10,667 nucleotides of DNA from Actinomycetota bacterium (GTDB lineage Bacteria > Actinomycetota > Humimicrobiia > Humimicrobiales > Humimicrobiaceae), in the NCBI GenBank assembly GCA_016932375.1, contig JAFGDA010000190.1, positions 1-10,667 of the forward strand, in the 5' to 3' direction. Shown piece after piece: positions 6,855-10,667 of the stretch (the first letter of the stretch is position 1; each line of letters begins with the position of its first letter). A program made the translations under genes and the position numbers. Under the pieces are notes generated by a model. That model had not been told where the DNA came from. It searched no databases and saw nothing but the letters and a program-made list of their open reading frames with translations.

Positions 6855-7574
6855 TTAACCGGGAAGCAGGTACTGCCACCAGGTTGCCGCATTGTACAGA
6901 AAATTAAATACCGGTGATATTACGCTCCAGAAGATCCTCCCACCTAAAAACAAAAAAATGAATATAAAGATAAACCCGAACCTTCCAATGGAAAGAAAAC
7001 GGTACATTGCCTGTTCGGGAAGGAACGAAGCCAGTATCTTTGAACCGTCAAGTGGTGGTATTGGAATAAAGTTAAAAATAGCAAGAAATATATTTATGTA
7101 TATCATATTGGAAAAAATCTCTTTTATCAGGTCAAAAGACCTGTAACCTATGCTGTTGATATCAAAAAACCCTCCTGAAATCCTGAATATTAGATAAAAA
7201 AACAATCCATAGGCCAATCCTGCAATGAATGCAATAATTAGGTTTGTTGCCGGTCCGGCAAGGGAAGTGTATCTTAAGCCTTTCCTGTAATTCCTGAAAT
7301 AGGCAGGGTTTATGGGTACCGGCCTGGCATAACCAAATATGATACCCGAATTAAGCAGAATTAAAAGAACTGGCAGTAGAATGCTGCCAAAAAGATCTAT
7401 ATGGGCAATAGGATTCAAGGTAAGTCTTCCATAATTTTTTGCTGTAGGGTCTCCACTTTTATATGCAACATAGCCATGCGCATATTCATGCATTATGACA
7501 CCTATGGCGAGTCCCGGTAACCATGTTATAAGCTGTCTTAAAAAATCAATTATTGTCTGACCGAAAGTGCCCAT
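6855..7574 (-). CDS. Site-2-protease-family (M50) membrane zinc metalloprotease
   Basis: An integral membrane protein of the YwhC/M50B branch, a family of intramembrane proteases. Its substrate is unknown. The zinc motif HEYAHG falls in the first membrane helix (His29, Glu30, His33 counted from the start chosen here). NPIAHIDLFGSILLPVLL follows, then ARPVPINP, a GPATNLIIAF helix, and the third metal ligand Asp176 in NFIPIPPLDG. About five or six hydrophobic segments are visible. Two in-frame ATGs compete. At 7586, AAAGG directly abuts the codon and cannot serve it. At 7574 the same AAAGGATGG is 8-11 nt upstream, so I prefer 7574 (239 residues; 243 from the other start). The gene stands 64-76 bp after xerD and 112 bp before trpS, and may be cotranscribed with either neighbour. 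Confidence 0.92.
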   Translation of the reverse strand: MGTFGQTIIDFLRQLITWLPGLAIGVIMHEYAHGYVAYKSGDPTAKNYGRLTLNPIAHIDLFGSILLPVLLILLNSGIIFGYARPVPINPAYFRNYRKGLRYTSLAGPATNLIIAFIAGLAYGLFFYLIFRISGGFFDINSIGYRSFDLIKEIFSNMIYINIFLAIFNFIPIPPLDGSKILASFLPEQAMYRFLSIGRFGFIFIFIFLFLGGRIFWSVISPVFNFLYNAATWWQYLLPG

Positions 7575-7582
7575 AAAAAATA

Positions 7583-7591
7583 CCATCCTTT
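7583..7591 (-). promoter_or_regulatory. Ribosome binding site that decides the M50 protease start
   Basis: AAAGGATGG covers the upstream ATG (7586) itself and lies 8 nt before the ATG at 7574. This favours the downstream ATG as the true start and shortens the protein by four residues (MVFF). Confidence 0.5.
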
Positions 7592-7650
7592 ATTTATATA
7601 CAGGCTTATACCTTATCAAAAGACGTTAGATTTTTAAATATATTTCCAAT

Positions 7651-8574
7651 TTAAATCTTTTCCCTCGGATGGTATTTAAAATAAGTGTCTTTTATGTGCT
7701 CCCTATTGAGATTCGTATATATTTCAGTTGTTGAAATGCTGCTGTGCCCCAGTAGTTCCTGGACCGTCCTGAGGTCTGCCCCTCTCTGCAGGAGGTGTGT
7801 TGCAAAGCTGTGCCTGAATATATGCGGATAGACATTTTTATTTATACTGGCTTTCATGGCATATTTTTTAAGTATCTTCCAGAAACCCTGCCTGGTCATC
7901 TTAAGTCCCCTGCTGTTAAGGAATACATAATCTGTCTTTTTTTCCCTTTCGATCCTGTAACGGGCTGCTTTCAGGTATTTTTTTAAATGATGTGAAGCCA
8001 CCTCTCCGAGTGGAACTACTCTTTCCCTGTCACCCTTTCCCATAAACCTGAGTATCATCTGTTCAAAGTCTATTTCATCAATTTTCAGGCTTATAAGCTC
8101 GCTTACCCTTAAACCGCATGAATAAAGAACCTCAAACATGGCTTTATCCCTGAGCTGGCAGGGTGTTGAAACCGGAATGCTGTTAAGAAAATTTTCTACT
8201 TCATTTATATCAAGTATATCAATAATTTTTTTTGCTGTCCTTGGGTTGGTAATATTCAGCCAGGGATTGCAGGAAACTTTTTTTTCCCTTACCATAAATT
8301 TATAAAACCCTCGCATTGTGGAAAGTACCCTTGAAACCGAATTATCCGACATTACTGTATAAAGATATTTTAAAAATCCGAGAATCCCGTCGTGTGTAAT
8401 TTCACGGTAATCCAGGGCGGGATTTTTTTCCAGGTATTCCCCCAGGTGTTTGAGATCCCTTTCATAAGATTTTAGCGTATTTTCCAAAAGCAGCCTCTCA
8501 AACCGCAGATATTCAAGAAAGGTTATTTCATCATGCCCAAAATTTGTATATTTAGTTTTTATTGGATTTTCCAT
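7651..8574 (-). CDS. xerD: Tyrosine site-specific recombinase XerD
   Basis: XerD normally acts with XerC at dif to resolve chromosome dimers before division; some lineages use a single Xer. The 307-residue protein has the core-binding SAM-like domain at about 15-100 (FLEYLRFERLLLENTLKSYE) and the catalytic domain at about 110-300. All active-site residues are present: Arg156 (SCGLRVSEL), Lys180 (MGKGDRER), His251 and Arg254 (HIFRHSFATH), His277 (LLGHSSI) and the nucleophile Tyr286 (TTEIYT). Length and the HSFATHLLQRGADLRTVQ-type stretch fit housekeeping XerD rather than a phage integrase. The start lies inside the NUDIX gene (23 bp overlap), with AAGGG 9-10 nt upstream, so the two are coupled. 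Whether it is XerC or XerD cannot be fully settled here; the NUDIX neighbour favours XerD. Confidence 0.93.
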   Translation of the reverse strand: MENPIKTKYTNFGHDEITFLEYLRFERLLLENTLKSYERDLKHLGEYLEKNPALDYREITHDGILGFLKYLYTVMSDNSVSRVLSTMRGFYKFMVREKKVSCNPWLNITNPRTAKKIIDILDINEVENFLNSIPVSTPCQLRDKAMFEVLYSCGLRVSELISLKIDEIDFEQMILRFMGKGDRERVVPLGEVASHHLKKYLKAARYRIEREKKTDYVFLNSRGLKMTRQGFWKILKKYAMKASINKNVYPHIFRHSFATHLLQRGADLRTVQELLGHSSISTTEIYTNLNREHIKDTYFKYHPREKI

Positions 8575-9109
8575 TTATATAATCCCTTGCCATCAGTATG
8601 CCTATTATTGTTTTGGCATCTTTTATTTCCCCATTTTCTATCAGGGATAATGCTTCCCCAAGGGAGGTTTCAATTACTTCAAGAAACTCGTCTTCTTCCG
8701 GATTATTACCGGTTTTTTTGAAATCAGTTGCAATAAATAGGTGGAGTATCTCATTACAGAAACCGGGAGTGGTATAAAAAGAACTTAAATGCGTAAGCTT
8801 TACATTTACAGCCCCTATTTCTTCGGCGAGTTCCCTTTTTGCACAATCTTCCGGGTCTTCGTTCCTGTCAATTTTCCCGGCAGGTATTTCTATTGTTATC
8901 TCTTCAACAGGATACCTGTACTGTCTTACAAGTATGACTTTACCATCATTGCTTACAGGCACTATAGCCACGGCACCGGGGTGGGTGACTTTTTCCCTGT
9001 ATGCGGTTTTCCCGTCCGGGAGTTTCACACGGTCAAAATAAAGGCCCAGGATTTCACCTTTAAATATTTCCCTCGAACTCTTCTTTTCCTCAAACATTTT
9101 GGAATTCAT
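8552..9109 (-). CDS. nudF: NUDIX hydrolase, ADP-ribose pyrophosphatase type
   Basis: This enzyme probably splits ADP-ribose and related nucleoside diphosphate sugars to AMP and ribose 5-phosphate, using Mg2+. The 185-residue protein carries a complete Nudix box at 78-100: Gly78, Glu84, then RELAEEIGA (92-100), matching GX5EX7REUXEEXGU. Upstream HPGAVAIVPV and VRQYRYPVE (61-69) with IEIPAGKI are typical of ADPRases, as is Pro115 in YTTPG, 16 residues after the box. ATG 9109 has AAAGG about 10 nt upstream; a second ATG four codons later is possible. It follows the M20 peptidase by 22 bp and overlaps xerD by 23 bp. A NUDIX gene next to xerD is common in Bacillota, usually with spoIIM, which is absent here. 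Confidence 0.92.
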   Translation of the reverse strand: MNSKMFEEKKSSREIFKGEILGLYFDRVKLPDGKTAYREKVTHPGAVAIVPVSNDGKVILVRQYRYPVEEITIEIPAGKIDRNEDPEDCAKRELAEEIGAVNVKLTHLSSFYTTPGFCNEILHLFIATDFKKTGNNPEEDEFLEVIETSLGEALSLIENGEIKDAKTIIGILMARDYINGKSNKN

Positions 9110-9132
9110 TCGATATCAACCTTTCCAGATCC

Positions 9133-10272
9133 TTATATTTTATACCTGCATATCCCAAGCACAAGATTTCCTAGCAGTCCAAGCTGGCTTACCCTTACGA
9201 ACTCGCTGCTTGTATGGACTTTTTCCATGCCAGCGCTTAAATTAACTGCAATTTTCCCCCTCGAATTGAAAATATTTATATCGCTTCCCCCACCTGACGA
9301 TTTAATTTTTGGTTTTATTTCCATCATTTCAAGAATATTTTTTGCTGCTTTTAATGGTACCTCCCCGGGGTTTATTTCGAATCCATCATATTCCCTTACA
9401 ATCCTGTATTTTAGGGAAGCTTTATTGGATCCAGCAGAATTTTCCATTATTTTTATAATGCTTTTTGTGGTATTCTCCAATTTTCCTGCATTAAGGCTCC
9501 TTGCTTCTATTTCAATTTTTGTAATCTCGGGTACTATATTTCTTGCAACACCACCATTTATCTTCCCTACATTTGCAGTAGTCTCTGAATCTATCCTTCC
9601 AATATTCATTGCAGAAATCGCTTCCGATGCTGCTTTTATCGAATTTATCCCTTTTTCAGGCTCTACTCCTGCATGGGCAGCCCTTCCCTTAAATGTAACA
9701 AAAATTGAATCCTGGAAAGGCGCCCTGTTAATTATTGTGCCAATATCCCCTTCAGAATCAAATGCAAACCCATATCTTGCTTTTATCCCTTCCATGTTCA
9801 AATATTTTGCACCAAGTAAGCCAATTTCTTCTGCAACCGTAAATACCAGGTAAATATCGCCTGTCGGTATGTTGTTTTCAGTTATCACCTGGATGGCTTC
9901 AAGTATGGCTGCAACTGCTACTTTGTCATCAGCACCAAGAATGCAATCAGGGTTGCTATTTATGATTTTACCATCTTTTACTGAAGGTTTTACACTTCCA
10001 TTAAGGCTCACAGTGTCAAGATGTGCACAAAGGAAAACGGGTTCTCCGCCAGTATTGTTTTTATTTTTAAAATAAGCAGTTATATTTCCGGCATTTCCGC
10101 CTATTGTTTCCCCACAGTTATCAACAATAACTTCAATACCCATTGAGCCAAGCAAACTGCTCACATACTCCACAATAATCTTTTCATTGAGCGAAGGGCT
10201 CTCTATGGAAGCCAGTTCAATGAATCTTTCAACAAGCCTCCTGTTATTTATATGCTGTTTTTTCCCGGGCAT
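9133..10272 (-). CDS. PepT-like M20 family zinc metallopeptidase
   Basis: A cytosolic two-zinc exopeptidase of the M20 family, closest in look to the 'peptidase T-like' group that trims small peptides. The substrate is not proven. The 379 residues show His84 and Asp86 (HLDTV), bridging Asp115 (GADDK), catalytic Glu148 with Glu149 (AEEIG), Asp172 (FDSEG) and, near the C-terminus, SGGGSDINIF and His353 (KVHTSSE). The lid/dimerisation domain lies at about 185-295, with GRAAHAG (His200). All expected metal ligands are present, so it should be active. ATG 10272 follows GGGAG at 6 nt. It is probably the first gene of a pepT-like/NUDIX/xerD run: a 101 bp A-rich gap precedes it, and the NUDIX gene follows after 22 bp. 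Confidence 0.93.
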   Translation of the reverse strand: MPGKKQHINNRRLVERFIELASIESPSLNEKIIVEYVSSLLGSMGIEVIVDNCGETIGGNAGNITAYFKNKNNTGGEPVFLCAHLDTVSLNGSVKPSVKDGKIINSNPDCILGADDKVAVAAILEAIQVITENNIPTGDIYLVFTVAEEIGLLGAKYLNMEGIKARYGFAFDSEGDIGTIINRAPFQDSIFVTFKGRAAHAGVEPEKGINSIKAASEAISAMNIGRIDSETTANVGKINGGVARNIVPEITKIEIEARSLNAGKLENTTKSIIKIMENSAGSNKASLKYRIVREYDGFEINPGEVPLKAAKNILEMMEIKPKIKSSGGGSDINIFNSRGKIAVNLSAGMEKVHTSSEFVRVSQLGLLGNLVLGICRYKI

Positions 10273-10295
10273 CCCTTTCTCCCATCATTTTAAGT

Positions 10296-10301
10296 ATTAT
10301 A
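10296..10301 (-). promoter_or_regulatory. Candidate -10 box upstream of the M20 peptidase
   Basis: A perfect TATAAT (minus strand) lies 23 bp before the peptidase ATG and would give a leader of about 17 nt. The best -35 look-alike, TTGATT, is only 14 bp away, shorter than usual, so the promoter call rests mainly on the -10 match within a very AT-rich gap. Confidence 0.25.
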
Positions 10302-10373
10302 TTGTTTAAATAATCAATCAATTTTTATTTTTTCTATATTTTTTTAAGGCATTTTTTTAACAGTAACCGGAAC

Positions 10374-10667
10374 TCAATAGTTGGTTATGGAATCCCCTTG
10401 ACTTTCTTTTTTCAATTTAGCCCCTGGAATAATTGCAAGTGCTGTTCCCGATATTAAGGAAACCAAACTTATGGTTCCGGAACATATAACCATTGATATA
10501 AAATAATCCTTAAAAAACCTCAGGGGAAACATGCTTATAAGCAGGGAGTCTTCTGGAAAAGAATAATTTCCCTGTGGAAAAAAAGCAAGGTGAAATCTTC
10601 CGAACAAAAAAGAAAAGTTTTCACTTAAAATAAAAAGAATTAAAAATAATAACAACAAAAATGCTGA
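10374..10667 (-). CDS. DUF1461-type integral membrane protein (C-terminal part; 5' end outside window)
   Basis: The frame is open to the window edge (98 codons including stop), so this is the 3' end of a longer gene; the TTG at 10658 is unlikely to be the real start. The visible part begins with a leucine/phenylalanine-rich membrane segment, then the loop FGRFHLAFFPQGNYSFPEDS with LLISMFPLRFFKDY, another membrane segment (ISLVSLISGTALAI) and a short polar tail. A His in 'FHxxFFxxGN' followed by 'DxLLIxxFPxxFFxDY' between two helices is the pattern I associate with DUF1461 (TIGR01906-like) membrane proteins of unknown function. It ends 101 bp before the M20 peptidase gene. Function is unknown; the family call is moderate because the N-terminus is missing. 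Confidence 0.6.
   Translation of the reverse strand, partial: SAFLLLLFLILFILSENFSFLFGRFHLAFFPQGNYSFPEDSLLISMFPLRFFKDYFISMVICSGTISLVSLISGTALAIIPGAKLKKESQGDSITNY

Noticed and set aside
7593..7619. Promoter for the M50 protease (TTGATA, 15 bp, TATAAA)
   Set aside because: The spacer is short, and the implied transcript start would fall on or past the ribosome binding site, leaving the preferred start without one.
7651..8574. Phage or integrative-element integrase
   Set aside because: Length, motifs and the NUDIX/housekeeping context fit chromosomal XerD. No attachment site, tRNA gene or mobile cargo is visible.
8789..9853. Long open plus-strand frame of 354 codons
   Set aside because: It lies antisense across the NUDIX and M20 peptidase genes, which carry complete catalytic motifs. 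Its product is an F/S/P/I-rich string with no recognisable domain. It is a shadow frame.

Overview
The window is AT-rich bacterial chromosome with every recognisable gene on the minus strand, so it is read from the right edge to the left. It is almost fully coding: the longest gene-free stretch is 112 bp, and several genes overlap or sit within a few bases of each other. I see no rRNA, tRNA, CRISPR array, insertion sequence or prophage. The content points to an uncultured, probably anaerobic bacterium. The scpA-scpB-rluB order and the xerD/NUDIX pairing are common in Bacillota. However, the sporulation genes often mixed into those clusters (such as spoIIM, spmA, dacF) are absent, and the TrpRS carries a Thermotoga-like iron-sulfur cysteine pattern. 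A deep-branching Bacillota, Actinomycetota or Thermotogota-like lineage would fit. This placement is inference and weak.

Layout in transcription order: (1) the 3' part of a DUF1461-type membrane protein gene, cut by the right edge; (2) a pepT-like M20 peptidase, an ADP-ribose pyrophosphatase-type NUDIX hydrolase and the XerD recombinase, tightly packed (22 bp gap, then 23 bp overlap); (3) a multi-pass M50 (site-2-protease family) zinc protease; (4) a 112 bp gap with a candidate promoter and an imperfect hairpin, then trpS, scpA, scpB and an RsuA/RluB-family pseudouridine synthase, joined by 8 bp and 14 bp overlaps and one 16 bp gap; (5) an 835-residue exported, probably lipidated protein combining a seven-repeat LVIVD beta-propeller, a PKD domain and a C-terminal transglutaminase domain with an intact Cys-His-Asp triad; (6) the 5' part of a single-chain, metazoan-like transketolase, cut by the left edge.

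Most genes are housekeeping: tRNA charging (TrpRS), rRNA modification (RluB family), chromosome organisation and segregation (ScpA/ScpB with SMC, and XerD for dimer resolution), peptide and nucleotide clean-up (M20 peptidase, NUDIX) and the pentose phosphate pathway (transketolase). I do not see a clearly new multi-gene system. The items most worth a second look are the propeller-PKD-transglutaminase lipoprotein, the predicted [4Fe-4S] TrpRS with altered cysteine spacing, and the hairpin just upstream of the trpS ribosome binding site.
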